Positions 1 through 6,426 of a stretch of DNA of 9,177 bases are shown here, piece after piece (within the stretch, counting starts at the first letter, position 1; each line of letters begins with the position of its first letter). The stretch is from Spirochaetia bacterium. GTDB lineage: Bacteria > Spirochaetota > Spirochaetia > Treponematales > Rectinemataceae. The notes below the pieces were generated by a model that ran no database searches, had not been told where the DNA came from, and saw only the letters and a program-made list of their open reading frames with translations. The stretch is taken from positions 1 through 9,177 of the forward strand of contig JAJTBL010000050.1 of the NCBI GenBank assembly GCA_021286925.1. Reading direction: 5' to 3'. Position numbers and translations under genes: made by a program.

Positions 1-52
1 TGGTAGCTTTGATATCTTTGAGCGCCTTATCATAAGCTTCTTCTGGAGTCAT
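1..52 (-). other. Open reading frame continuing past the amber stop of the binding protein
   Basis: Directly after the TAG at 53-55 (minus strand), the same frame continues ATG ACT CCA GAA GAA and stays open to the window edge. It encodes MTPEEAYDKALKDIKAT. This resembles the C-terminal helix of family 1 sugar-binding proteins, where a 'G-x-M-T-P-E-E-A' stretch is common. It therefore reads as the missing tail of the upstream gene, not as a new gene: there is no ribosome binding site before the ATG and the frame is unchanged. Whether it is translated by readthrough cannot be told from the sequence. Confidence 0.6.
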
Positions 53-1258
53 CTAGCCAGTAATGACATTGCCGATAGCTCTGTTCCAAATACTTACAAT
101 GACATTGTCGTATTCTGAAACGACAGAATTTGGCGTATGAAGGGCGACATCAGCATAGATTTTGCGTACTTTCTGCCCGCCGAAATATTCAACCGGCTCA
201 TCCATGACCTTGTCATTATAGACCGTTGTGAGCGCGGGGAATGCATCGATTGCCTTGAAGGTGATAAGCTGGGCTGAAGGGGAGGTGGTCAAATATTTGA
301 CAATTTCCCAGGCAACCGCTTTTCGTTCAGCAGGAACCTTTGCGGGAATTGAAAGATAGGTACCGCCCTGTGCTGCATACATCTTGCCAGGCAGGTAAGC
401 GACACGCCATTTGCCTTTGAGATCTGGTGCCATCCAGGTTTTCAGAGCGCCGCCGAACCATGCGCCATTGGGCATTGTCGCGACTGTTCCATTTTTGAAA
501 GATTCAGTCCATGGACCAGTCCACGCACCGAGGTCCGCATCAACGCCAGATGTTCTGATTTTCTGCGCCAGTTTGAGAACAGCAATATATTTTTCTTTTG
601 GTTCGAGAATCTTTCCATCGACGATCCAGTCACCGTTTCCGCCATTGAGCGGGATGAGTGCGACATCACCAGGATGTGTAATTCCGAACTGGTCTTTCTT
701 GCCGTCTTTATTCCGGTCGAGCGTCAGTTTTTTTGCGGCTTCAATATATTCGTCCCAGCTTTTCAAGGCGTCCATGTTCACCTTCGCTTCATCGGCAAGG
801 TCTTTTCGGTAGAACATGACCGCAGGAGCGATATCGACCGGCATAGCCAGCAATTTGCCTTTCGCAGTCGCATTGGCCATGGCAAAGGGAACGATATCCT
901 TGCCTACCTCTCTCCCGTTAAAGGGAGCCGCGCTCAGATCGGTGAGTCCACCGCCTTCAACAAAGTTGGCAATATAGCGAATTTCGAGAGCTTCGATGTC
1001 GTTCGGGACTTCGCCAGCGGCAAGAACGGTGGAAAGCCTATTGTGGTGACCGTTAAAATCCGCGGTCTGGAATTTGAAAGTAACGTTGGGGAACTTTGCT
1101 TTAAAATCTGCAGAGGCAAAAACCTGTTTGTAGGCGGTTTCGAGATCGCCGTACAAACCCATGGTTACTTCATACTTTTTGTTTGGGTCGAATTTCTGAC
1201 CGAACACCGATACTGCGCATACAAGAACCAGCAGAAATGCGAGCAGCTTTTTCTTCAT
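53..1258 (-). CDS. ABC transporter extracellular sugar-binding protein (family 1), probably C-terminally truncated by an amber stop
   Basis: This is the substrate-binding component of a carbohydrate ABC importer, secreted to the periplasm, where it would hand sugar or oligosaccharide to membrane permeases. It has 401 residues. Residues 1-20 form a Sec signal (MKKK, a hydrophobic core, then SVFG before Gln21). Cys14 has Val at -1, so a lipobox is unlikely. Residues 181-189 (DRNKDGKKD) form the calcium-loop-like motif often seen in this family. Later segments typical of the fold include the 'NGAWFGG' and 'GGTYLSIP' stretches. The ATG at 1258 is chosen because AAGGAG lies 6 bases upstream and the signal peptide starts there; the longer frame to 1348 runs into a hairpin. 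It is the last visible gene of the minus-strand operon, and permeases would be expected beyond the left edge. Oddity: it ends at TAG (53-55) just before a typical C-terminal helix sequence, so it may be a recent nonsense allele or a sequencing error. The substrate is unknown; glucan oligosaccharide is inferred from the neighbours. Confidence 0.88.
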   Translation of the reverse strand: MKKKLLAFLLVLVCAVSVFGQKFDPNKKYEVTMGLYGDLETAYKQVFASADFKAKFPNVTFKFQTADFNGHHNRLSTVLAAGEVPNDIEALEIRYIANFVEGGGLTDLSAAPFNGREVGKDIVPFAMANATAKGKLLAMPVDIAPAVMFYRKDLADEAKVNMDALKSWDEYIEAAKKLTLDRNKDGKKDQFGITHPGDVALIPLNGGNGDWIVDGKILEPKEKYIAVLKLAQKIRTSGVDADLGAWTGPWTESFKNGTVATMPNGAWFGGALKTWMAPDLKGKWRVAYLPGKMYAAQGGTYLSIPAKVPAERKAVAWEIVKYLTTSPSAQLITFKAIDAFPALTTVYNDKVMDEPVEYFGGQKVRKIYADVALHTPNSVVSEYDNVIVSIWNRAIGNVITG

Positions 1259-1264
1259 GATACG

Positions 1265-1270
1265 CTCCTT
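1265..1270 (-). promoter_or_regulatory. Ribosome binding site of the binding-protein gene
   Basis: On the minus strand AAGGAG lies 6 bases before the ATG at 1258. It is the strongest Shine-Dalgarno match in the gap and decides the start, placing the initiator methionine directly before the signal peptide. Confidence 0.8.
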
Positions 1271-1295
1271 TTCAGAAAACTGATGAAATATTTTG

Positions 1296-1338
1296 AAAAC
1301 CGGCTGTCTGGTGTTAAAACCCCCAGACAGCTGTTTTT
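1296..1338 (-). terminator. Intercistronic hairpin, possible partial terminator
   Basis: The arms at 1301-1311 and 1323-1333 pair over 11 positions (one G-T wobble) around an 11-base loop. A-rich and T-rich flanks at 1296-1299 and 1335-1338 extend the stem past one mismatch. Read on the minus strand, the hairpin starts 25 bases after the stop codon of the Ig-domain lipoprotein gene and is followed by a short TTTT. The tract is weak, and I see no convincing promoter between the hairpin and the binding-protein gene. A partial terminator or mRNA-end stabiliser that sets different expression levels is as likely as full termination. Confidence 0.55.
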
Positions 1339-1358
1339 TCAACCACAATCACACAATC

Positions 1359-2312
1359 TCAATATGCGATATTTGTCCAGAATTTGACAGGGTTTCCGCT
1401 GGCGTCTTTGAACGCTATATTTCTGATCTGGTAGCTGTCATTCGCTGTGAGATCCCCGGTAAATTGGCCAGTGTAACCACCCCAGCGAATCGCAAAGGCT
1501 GTGTCAACATAAGCTTTTGCATTGGCATAGTCTTCTGCGCCTTTCCCATACCGTCCATCGTTCGCGACTGAGGAGAGGTTAATCGTTACCGTTGTCCAAT
1601 CGCTGATATCGGTTATGTTGGCATCATTGAGCCAGACGACATGTTCGCCGCCATTGCCATCGGTCGGGCTGAGCCACTGGATAAAATAGCCAAGCTTGCT
1701 TGCAGGAATATTGGCTGATTTAATATCGAAGCTGACTGAGGCTACCTGCGAGAAGTCGAAGTTTCCAGTCACACCAGCAACCGTCGGTTTTTGAGCAAAC
1801 GCAATGCCGCCGCCCCACCACTGAGGATAGCCAAGGAAGGTCGCCGTCAGCACACCGTCATCAGCAATAGCAAAAGAACCAGAGCCCTCCCATCCTGCCA
1901 TCAACACTTTTTCAGTAGTTGGGGTATCTCCATCTTTATAATAGCGCAATTCAGCGTCGGCGAAGGGGCCGGGTGCTACAACAGTCACTGCCACAGTTGC
2001 TGTCTTGCTATCTTTGGTTGCAGTGATTGTCGCAGTTCCAACCGCATGCGGGGTGATAACGCCGTTAGAAACAGTCGCGACACTGGTATTGGCAGAAGAC
2101 CAGGTTGCGTCAGTTACAACTGACTGTGAATTATCCGACCAGGTCCCGGTCAAGGTAACGGTGGCTGGCGCCTGATTCGAAAAAAGCCAGAGCGTCGTCT
2201 TGGACGCAGTGAGCGCTTCAAGGGTCGGCGCTTTTACAAACAGATTACAGCCAGTCAGGACTGCCATGACAGCAACTGCCGTCAAAGCGATTACCATTCC
2301 GCTTTTTCGCAT
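1359..2312 (-). CDS. Lipoprotein with bacterial Ig-like (Big_2) domain and C-terminal carbohydrate-binding-like domain
   Basis: A 317-residue exported lipoprotein. The signal peptide ends in the lipobox Leu-Thr-Gly-Cys, with Cys22 as the lipidated residue. Residues about 30-112 form a Big_2-type Ig fold: 'TVTLTGTWSDNS', then 'WSSANTSVATVSNGVI', then 'GTATITA'. Residues about 120-305 look like a beta-jelly-roll, galactose-binding-like module. They are rich in exposed aromatics (Trp165, Trp166, Trp213, Trp227, Trp239, Trp277) and end in a 'YQIRNIAFKD' strand, as such modules often do. No catalytic motif is visible. GGAGG lies 7 bases before the ATG. The gene is third in the operon, between the glycosidase-barrel gene and the binding-protein gene. 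Its likely role is a surface glycan-binding lipoprotein that holds polysaccharide near the enzyme; this is inferred from architecture and context. The exact CBM family is not recognised. The jelly-roll resembles the C-terminal part of the GH17 protein in this window. Confidence 0.8.
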   Translation of the reverse strand: MRKSGMVIALTAVAVMAVLTGCNLFVKAPTLEALTASKTTLWLFSNQAPATVTLTGTWSDNSQSVVTDATWSSANTSVATVSNGVITPHAVGTATITATKDSKTATVAVTVVAPGPFADAELRYYKDGDTPTTEKVLMAGWEGSGSFAIADDGVLTATFLGYPQWWGGGIAFAQKPTVAGVTGNFDFSQVASVSFDIKSANIPASKLGYFIQWLSPTDGNGGEHVVWLNDANITDISDWTTVTINLSSVANDGRYGKGAEDYANAKAYVDTAFAIRWGGYTGQFTGDLTANDSYQIRNIAFKDASGNPVKFWTNIAY

Positions 2313-2337
2313 GATAATGCCTCCATCAAAATTTCTT

Positions 2338-2357
2338 CAGCAGTGTCATCACTGCTG
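2338..2357 (-). other. Inverted repeat (hairpin B) before the Ig-domain lipoprotein gene
   Basis: A perfect 8-base inverted repeat (CAGCAGTG / CACTGCTG) with a 4-base loop, 25 bases upstream of the lipoprotein ATG. On the minus strand it is followed by AAGAAATTTTG, not a run of T, so it is not a typical terminator. It probably forms an mRNA structure that affects processing, stability or translation of the downstream gene. Confidence 0.55.
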
Positions 2358-2370
2358 GTATTTTGAATGT

Positions 2371-2392
2371 CTGTTTCCTGGTCAGGAAACAG
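2371..2392 (-). other. Inverted repeat (hairpin A) after the glycosidase-barrel gene
   Basis: A perfect 10-base inverted repeat (CTGTTTCCTG / CAGGAAACAG) separated by 2 bases. It starts 6 bases after the stop codon of the glycosidase-barrel gene in the direction of transcription. No T-tract follows. With hairpin B it fills most of the 86-base gap. It may protect the 3' end of the long upstream message or act as a processing site. Confidence 0.6.
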
Positions 2393-2398
2393 TCCATA

Positions 2399-5300
2399 TC
2401 AAAGCCCAAAATTAAGGTACGCCTGAACATCGAAACGGCTTGCCAGCGCCCCGGAATTTGATTGATTCGTCGGAGAATTGGCCCCAAAACTTCGATACAG
2501 AACATCGAAGCCCAGCCGGTTGGATTGATCCATAAAGCTCAGCGGTTTGAACCCATATGCGAGCCCAAGCTTTGCCTGGAGCGGGAAAGTTGCCTGGAAC
2601 TCGCGGTACCACGCCTCCGGCCCCCAGGAGTTCACATATAGTTCCCCATTCAACATCATCCGGTTGACAGCCAGGCGCAGTGTTCCGCCTCCATAGAGAA
2701 CCGGGCTTTTTGCCGGATCACCGCCGCTCTGACCATAACCAGCAGTCGCGGTAGCGATGAGCCTGACATTTGGAGAGACTCGCGCAACAGTTCTGGCCAT
2801 CAGCGACCAAGTCCCCTTGATCTCAGGCAAACCATCCGAGAAGGAATATGTTGTACCTGCGGTATCCGCGATAAAATGTGAACGGTCAGTCGCGCCAAGA
2901 TAGAAGTTGTAAAGGAAAGAAAGCGATGCCGAGAACGGCGAATCCTCCCGGTCATCATTGTTCCACTCATGGAACCATGTCGCTCCGGTCGGATCCCAGG
3001 TCAAGACAGCTTCTGCCTGGATTGCTTTTCTGTTCCGGAATACATAGAAGAGATCGGTATAGGTACGCGGCGTGACACTGAAGAGAGGCACAGTCGGAAG
3101 GGGTCCGTAAACAGGCTCCCGGTAGAGGAATTTCGGCGCAAACACCAGGTTGCCATAGATAAGGGTCATGCCTGCTTCAACATCCCAGCGGTTTCCTGTC
3201 CCTGGATCGGCAATCTGGGTTCCAGCCCTCGGTATCGAAGGCTGAGTGTCCGCAAGAGCCCCCATATAGACCCCCTGCAGATAGGCCTGATTGACATAGG
3301 GAATCGAATCGGTCGAAAGCCTGAGCTTGGCTCCCAGCGCGTCAATAATCGTCGTAACCTGATTTTTATAGATATTCCATCCAGAGCCGCCGGAGCCGCC
3401 GCCAGCGACCGTCTTGATCGCGTTTGTATATTTCCCGCCGATTTTTTCAGGGCTTCCCAACATCAAGCCAGCCTGGACATCCACATCCGGCAGGAAGTTC
3501 CCCTCAAAAAAGAGGCTGGATCTTCTGGTCAGCGGCGTCTTTTTCCATTCAGTAACCTGTGTGGCGCTCACCTGGGAAGCATCGGGATAACTTATTTCCT
3601 CCTGATGAATTGCACCAAAGCGCAATTTCCCATTGTTCTTGTAATATTTCGCAATAACCTGAGGCCAGGCGCCGGCATAGATTTCGGGACCGCCGTACAC
3701 AACAAGCCCATCAAGAGCTTCCTTGAACGCAAATTCGACGCCGAAAGGCGCTTTCTGTTTGTTCAGGTCCATGGTGTAGCGATCAAAAGCCTCCGGCAAA
3801 ATCCCAAAGAAATCGCCCGTGAGCTTCCAGTCAGGGTGACCGGTTCTATAGAAAAGGTCAGCTTTCACAATCGAACTATCATAGGTAGCCCAGGCAGAAT
3901 AAAGGCTGACAGGATTTTCACCTGCTTTTTCCCAGGTAAAATTGGATGGCACTGCAAACCAGGAGAGCGGATCTTCGGCGGTGCTGTCAAAGTACCGGCT
4001 GTTTGTGGAAAATTTGAGCGTCATGCCGCCTGAAAGATTTTCAGCTGGGCGGAACGCGATATCCAAAGAAGCAGTTTCAACATGCCGCGATACAAGCTTG
4101 CTCTTGATCGCGTCAAAGCTTCCGCTTGCCAAATCTGCACTCGTTCCTGAAACAATATTTCTGACTTCCACCGAACCCTTCACCGATAACGGCGCCTTGC
4201 TTGCAAGCGCATCGGCCATCGCGGAAGGGAGTGCCTGCGAAACTGTATCAGCGAGCGAAATAGCCGCAAATCCGTCTTTTATCTGTTTTGAAGTCGATTT
4301 ATAGATATCCAGCGTCCAGATTTTCTGCAGGAGATAGTAGGCAGCCCTTGGAACCCGCCTGTTGACGCCATTATCGGTCAGCTCACTCTGCCCGCAGATG
4401 CCGAACCATTCTTCGTTCATGTTTTTCTTGCCCGGGACAGCGTCAAAATCATAGGCGCCGTTTGTCCAGGTGCCGAGGGTGTCATGATCGGTCAGACCGC
4501 TTTCCATTCCATGCTTCCACCACTCGTCCATCCACTCGAATACAAAACCGCCGAGAATGTTCTGGGATTTTCCCTTGCCGTAAGCCTGGGTATAAAGCTC
4601 TTCCCACTGATCTTTCAGAAATTCTGCCTGGTGATACTGATCTTCTTGTGATGTCGCTACGTTGTAGGCATCCGCTCCAAATTCGGTAAACACCACCGGC
4701 TTGTCGAGGATTTCATCCACGCTCGCGTAAAAATTGCTGTACGCCTTTCGGCCGCGATATGTATTCACCCCAAGAATATCTATATCGGAACAAACTTCTT
4801 TAATCAGCTCCAGATAACCGAGATCACCATTCACAATGCCGATCGGATGATTCGGGTCAATGGTCTTGCCCAGTTTGACAGCCTCATCGAAAAGACTATA
4901 GAGATAGCGGGCTTTCGCGTCCAACCGCTGACCTGAAGGAAGGTTTTCAATCGCTCCAGAACTCCACTCCAATCCATAATTGCTTTCATTGCCCAGCATG
5001 AACATCAAAACACCGCGCGTATTCTTGTATTTTTCAAAGGTTTTTCGAGCCTGTTCTATAAGAAACTCGCGCGTTGCCGGATCAGAATAATCAGTATAGG
5101 CATGCCATTTCCCATCGACAGTAACGCCGTACCTGCCGAACATATCATTCACAATAGTCATGATGCCGTAGCGTGTGTAAATGTATTCGACCCATTCAGG
5201 CGGAATCATTGAAAAACAGCGGATAGCTGTCGTGCCCATTTTTTTGAGCAGGCTCATATCGGTGTCGATGACGCGCCTGATATAATCATCCGATTTAGAA

Positions 5301-5518
5301 AACAGATCGTAGGTGTAGTTTTCCCCAATCGGCGTAAATGACCAGACAACCCCTTTAACCTGGAAGTCTTTTCCGTCAACGATGAGCTTCCACCCGTTTT
5401 CATCTTTCTGTGTTGTAACCATCGAAGGCTCTGCGAAAGCTGAAACTGCACCAAGCGTAAAAAGAACCACTGCCGCAAGCGCAATGAACGAACGGCTCAA
5501 TTTAAACGTCTGCTTCAT
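2399..5518 (-). CDS. Glycosidase (clan GH-A TIM barrel) fused to predicted outer-membrane beta-barrel
   Basis: 1039 residues. A Sec signal occupies residues 1-29, with likely cleavage at Ala-Phe-Ala before Glu30. Residues about 42-405 look like a clan GH-A (beta/alpha)8 glycosidase. 'DFQVKGVVWS' is the first strand. 'MLGNES' carries the predicted acid/base Glu178 (codon 4985-4987). 'VVFTEFGAD' carries the predicted nucleophile Glu279 (codon 4682-4684). 'GGFVFEWMDEWW' follows. It resembles the GH2 catalytic domain or GH72-type glucanosyltransferases, but the beta-sandwich domains usual in GH2 are absent. After a linker (about 406-480), residues about 481-1039 show many alternating polar/hydrophobic strands rich in Tyr, Phe and Trp. 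There is a Gly/Ser loop at 705-713, and the last strand is 'RFDVQAYLNFGL'; together this is a porin-like pattern. The GGAAGG ribosome site directly abuts the upstream stop codon, so translation is probably coupled. Likely role: cutting or transferring glucan chains at the outer membrane. Family, substrate and domain topology are inference. Confidence 0.82.
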   Translation of the reverse strand: MKQTFKLSRSFIALAAVVLFTLGAVSAFAEPSMVTTQKDENGWKLIVDGKDFQVKGVVWSFTPIGENYTYDLFSKSDDYIRRVIDTDMSLLKKMGTTAIRCFSMIPPEWVEYIYTRYGIMTIVNDMFGRYGVTVDGKWHAYTDYSDPATREFLIEQARKTFEKYKNTRGVLMFMLGNESNYGLEWSSGAIENLPSGQRLDAKARYLYSLFDEAVKLGKTIDPNHPIGIVNGDLGYLELIKEVCSDIDILGVNTYRGRKAYSNFYASVDEILDKPVVFTEFGADAYNVATSQEDQYHQAEFLKDQWEELYTQAYGKGKSQNILGGFVFEWMDEWWKHGMESGLTDHDTLGTWTNGAYDFDAVPGKKNMNEEWFGICGQSELTDNGVNRRVPRAAYYLLQKIWTLDIYKSTSKQIKDGFAAISLADTVSQALPSAMADALASKAPLSVKGSVEVRNIVSGTSADLASGSFDAIKSKLVSRHVETASLDIAFRPAENLSGGMTLKFSTNSRYFDSTAEDPLSWFAVPSNFTWEKAGENPVSLYSAWATYDSSIVKADLFYRTGHPDWKLTGDFFGILPEAFDRYTMDLNKQKAPFGVEFAFKEALDGLVVYGGPEIYAGAWPQVIAKYYKNNGKLRFGAIHQEEISYPDASQVSATQVTEWKKTPLTRRSSLFFEGNFLPDVDVQAGLMLGSPEKIGGKYTNAIKTVAGGGSGGSGWNIYKNQVTTIIDALGAKLRLSTDSIPYVNQAYLQGVYMGALADTQPSIPRAGTQIADPGTGNRWDVEAGMTLIYGNLVFAPKFLYREPVYGPLPTVPLFSVTPRTYTDLFYVFRNRKAIQAEAVLTWDPTGATWFHEWNNDDREDSPFSASLSFLYNFYLGATDRSHFIADTAGTTYSFSDGLPEIKGTWSLMARTVARVSPNVRLIATATAGYGQSGGDPAKSPVLYGGGTLRLAVNRMMLNGELYVNSWGPEAWYREFQATFPLQAKLGLAYGFKPLSFMDQSNRLGFDVLYRSFGANSPTNQSNSGALASRFDVQAYLNFGL

Positions 5519-5532
5519 GATTTTCGCCTTCC

Positions 5533-6282
5533 TTATTGCTTATCAGCAGGCAGAGCAAGCACGATTCCATCGCCCCAAGAGCGAGGGTCAATGTAGGGAT
5601 CATCTTTGGGCGACTTCCAGTGTGTCAGCCGGTCACGCTCAATCCTGGCCGCGTCATTGACCTGAAATTCGAGACGGATTGGCTGATTAATGGAAAATTT
5701 CTTGATGAGCAGAAGGTCGAGCGGAATTCTTGCTTCAATCGTGTAGCCTTTGGGATTGTAGACAACCGCCGCTGAACAGCGTTCCGCAACACCGACATCG
5801 TTAACCGAAAGGTCGAAGGCAAAAATATCATCCTTGGATACAGGAACAATTCTTATATGGTTGTCATCTTTTGCGTATTTATCATGGGGTGTGACTACCG
5901 TTCCGATATAGAACTCAACAGAATCATCACGCCAGGCCAGCGCCGCAGGCAAATCAACTTCATTCGGCTTGATATCGTAAACATCAACATAGACATAAAG
6001 GTCTTTATTGTCGGTCCGAAGAATGAAAAACCCCATTCCCTCGTCGTCCTTGTGCTGGCCGGAAAAGACAACTACCGTCGTGGTCGAGCCCTCGAGGCCG
6101 TCCCAATCTGAAAAATCACCGTCGATAACCGGTGCTTTTCCTAAATACAGCACGCCGCGCTGGTTGTTTTCAAAATTTCTCGGTTTCAAGGTTGACTGCG
6201 CAGACACAGGCATTGCCATGCAAAGCGCTATGAGAATCAAAGCCGCCGAAACCCAGTTTTTTTGCCGTGAACGTCCCGCCAT
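5533..6282 (-). CDS. Secreted CBM9-like carbohydrate-binding domain protein
   Basis: A 249-residue exported protein, first in the operon. Residues 1-29 form a signal peptide (Arg/Lys start, hydrophobic core, cleavage near Val-Ser-Ala). The rest matches the pattern of carbohydrate-binding family 9-like domains: 'PVIDGDFSDWDG' (51-62), 'LYVYVDVYD' (95-103), 'WRDDSVEFYI' (117-126), 'YTIEARIPLDLL' (180-191) and 'LEFQVNDA' (204-211). No catalytic residues or second domain are visible, so the whole protein is a single binding domain. The ATG at 6282 is preferred over the in-frame ATG at 6321. The latter lies on the operator palindrome with no ribosome site, whereas AGGGGG lies 6 bases before 6282. 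Only 14 bases separate its stop from the next start. Likely role: binding glycan or products in the periplasm or at the surface; the ligand is unknown. Similar domains also occur in cytochromes and other enzymes, so carbohydrate binding is inferred from context. Confidence 0.8.
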   Translation of the reverse strand: MAGRSRQKNWVSAALILIALCMAMPVSAQSTLKPRNFENNQRGVLYLGKAPVIDGDFSDWDGLEGSTTTVVVFSGQHKDDEGMGFFILRTDNKDLYVYVDVYDIKPNEVDLPAALAWRDDSVEFYIGTVVTPHDKYAKDDNHIRIVPVSKDDIFAFDLSVNDVGVAERCSAAVVYNPKGYTIEARIPLDLLLIKKFSINQPIRLEFQVNDAARIERDRLTHWKSPKDDPYIDPRSWGDGIVLALPADKQ

Positions 6283-6288
6283 CTTCTG

Positions 6289-6294
6289 CCCCCT
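6289..6294 (-). promoter_or_regulatory. Ribosome binding site that fixes the start of the CBM9-like gene
   Basis: On the minus strand AGGGGG lies 6 bases before the ATG at 6282. The in-frame ATG 39 bases further upstream has no comparable site and would add a leader (MYTYTVSDTRGQK) encoded partly by the operator, so 6282 is the start. Confidence 0.75.
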
Positions 6295-6306
6295 GGTATC
6301 GCTGAC

Positions 6307-6320
6307 TGTATACGTATACA
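6307..6320. promoter_or_regulatory. Operator O1, perfect LacI-family palindrome
   Basis: TGTATACGTATACA is a perfect 14-base palindrome with the central CG usual in LacI/GalR-family operators. It lies about 7-20 bases downstream of the predicted minus-strand transcription start, where a bound repressor would block the operon. The divergent LacI-family gene is the obvious cognate regulator. Its hinge leucine (Leu54) is the residue type that family members insert at the central CpG. Confidence 0.85.
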
Positions 6321-6332
6321 TTTTGTAATTCG

Positions 6333-6361
6333 ATTCTAGACCATGTTTTTCAATCCGTCAA
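6333..6361 (-). promoter_or_regulatory. Operon promoter (sigma70-type)
   Basis: On the minus strand the -35 box TTGACG (6356-6361, 5/6 consensus) and the -10 box TAGAAT (6333-6338, 5/6) are separated by exactly 17 bases. The start is predicted near 6326, giving a leader of about 44 bases before the CBM9-like gene. Operator O1 lies within that leader and O2 lies just upstream of the -35 box. Confidence 0.8.
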
Positions 6362-6369
6362 GCGAAAAA

Positions 6370-6383
6370 TGTAGACGTATTCA
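6370..6383. promoter_or_regulatory. Operator O2, near-palindromic copy
   Basis: TGTAGACGTATTCA matches O1 at 12 of 14 positions and keeps the central ACGT. Its centre is 63 bp from that of O1, about six helical turns, so repressors on both would face the same side of the DNA. It sits between the -35 boxes of the two divergent promoters and ends 8 bases before the regulator's -35 box, so it could also serve autoregulation. Confidence 0.7.
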
Positions 6384-6391
6384 ATTATTTG

Positions 6392-6420
6392 TTGCGAGAC
6401 TTTTATTTTCGTTGTATAGT
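6392..6420 (+). promoter_or_regulatory. Promoter of the LacI-family regulator
   Basis: TTGCGA (6392-6397, 4/6) and TATAGT (6415-6420, 5/6) are separated by 17 bases. The predicted start falls at about 6427, the A of the regulator's ATG, which would leave little or no 5' leader. Confidence 0.65.
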
Positions 6421-6426
6421 GTTACC

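Noticed and set aside
1259..1348. N-terminal extension of the binding protein to an ATG at 1348
   Set aside because: It would place 30 polar residues before a standard signal peptide and would be encoded by a terminator-like hairpin. The ATG at 1258 has a strong ribosome site.
674..1387. Plus-strand open frame opposite the start of the binding-protein gene
   Set aside because: It spans the signal peptide region of a clear minus-strand gene and runs through the intergenic hairpin, with no domain signal.
2969..4033. Long plus-strand open frame (354 codons) opposite the glycosidase-barrel gene
   Set aside because: The minus-strand frame has a signal peptide, catalytic motifs and a ribosome site. 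The plus-strand frame has no recognisable domain or ribosome site and is rich in Arg, Ser and Pro, as antisense frames often are.
6283..6321. Earlier ATG for the CBM9-like gene at 6321
   Set aside because: It falls on the operator palindrome and lacks a ribosome site. The ATG at 6282 has AGGGGG and begins a proper signal peptide.
6343..6426. Earlier ATG for the LacI-family regulator at 6343
   Set aside because: It lies upstream of the predicted regulator promoter, has no ribosome site, and would add 28 residues before a helix-turn-helix that normally starts at the N-terminus.
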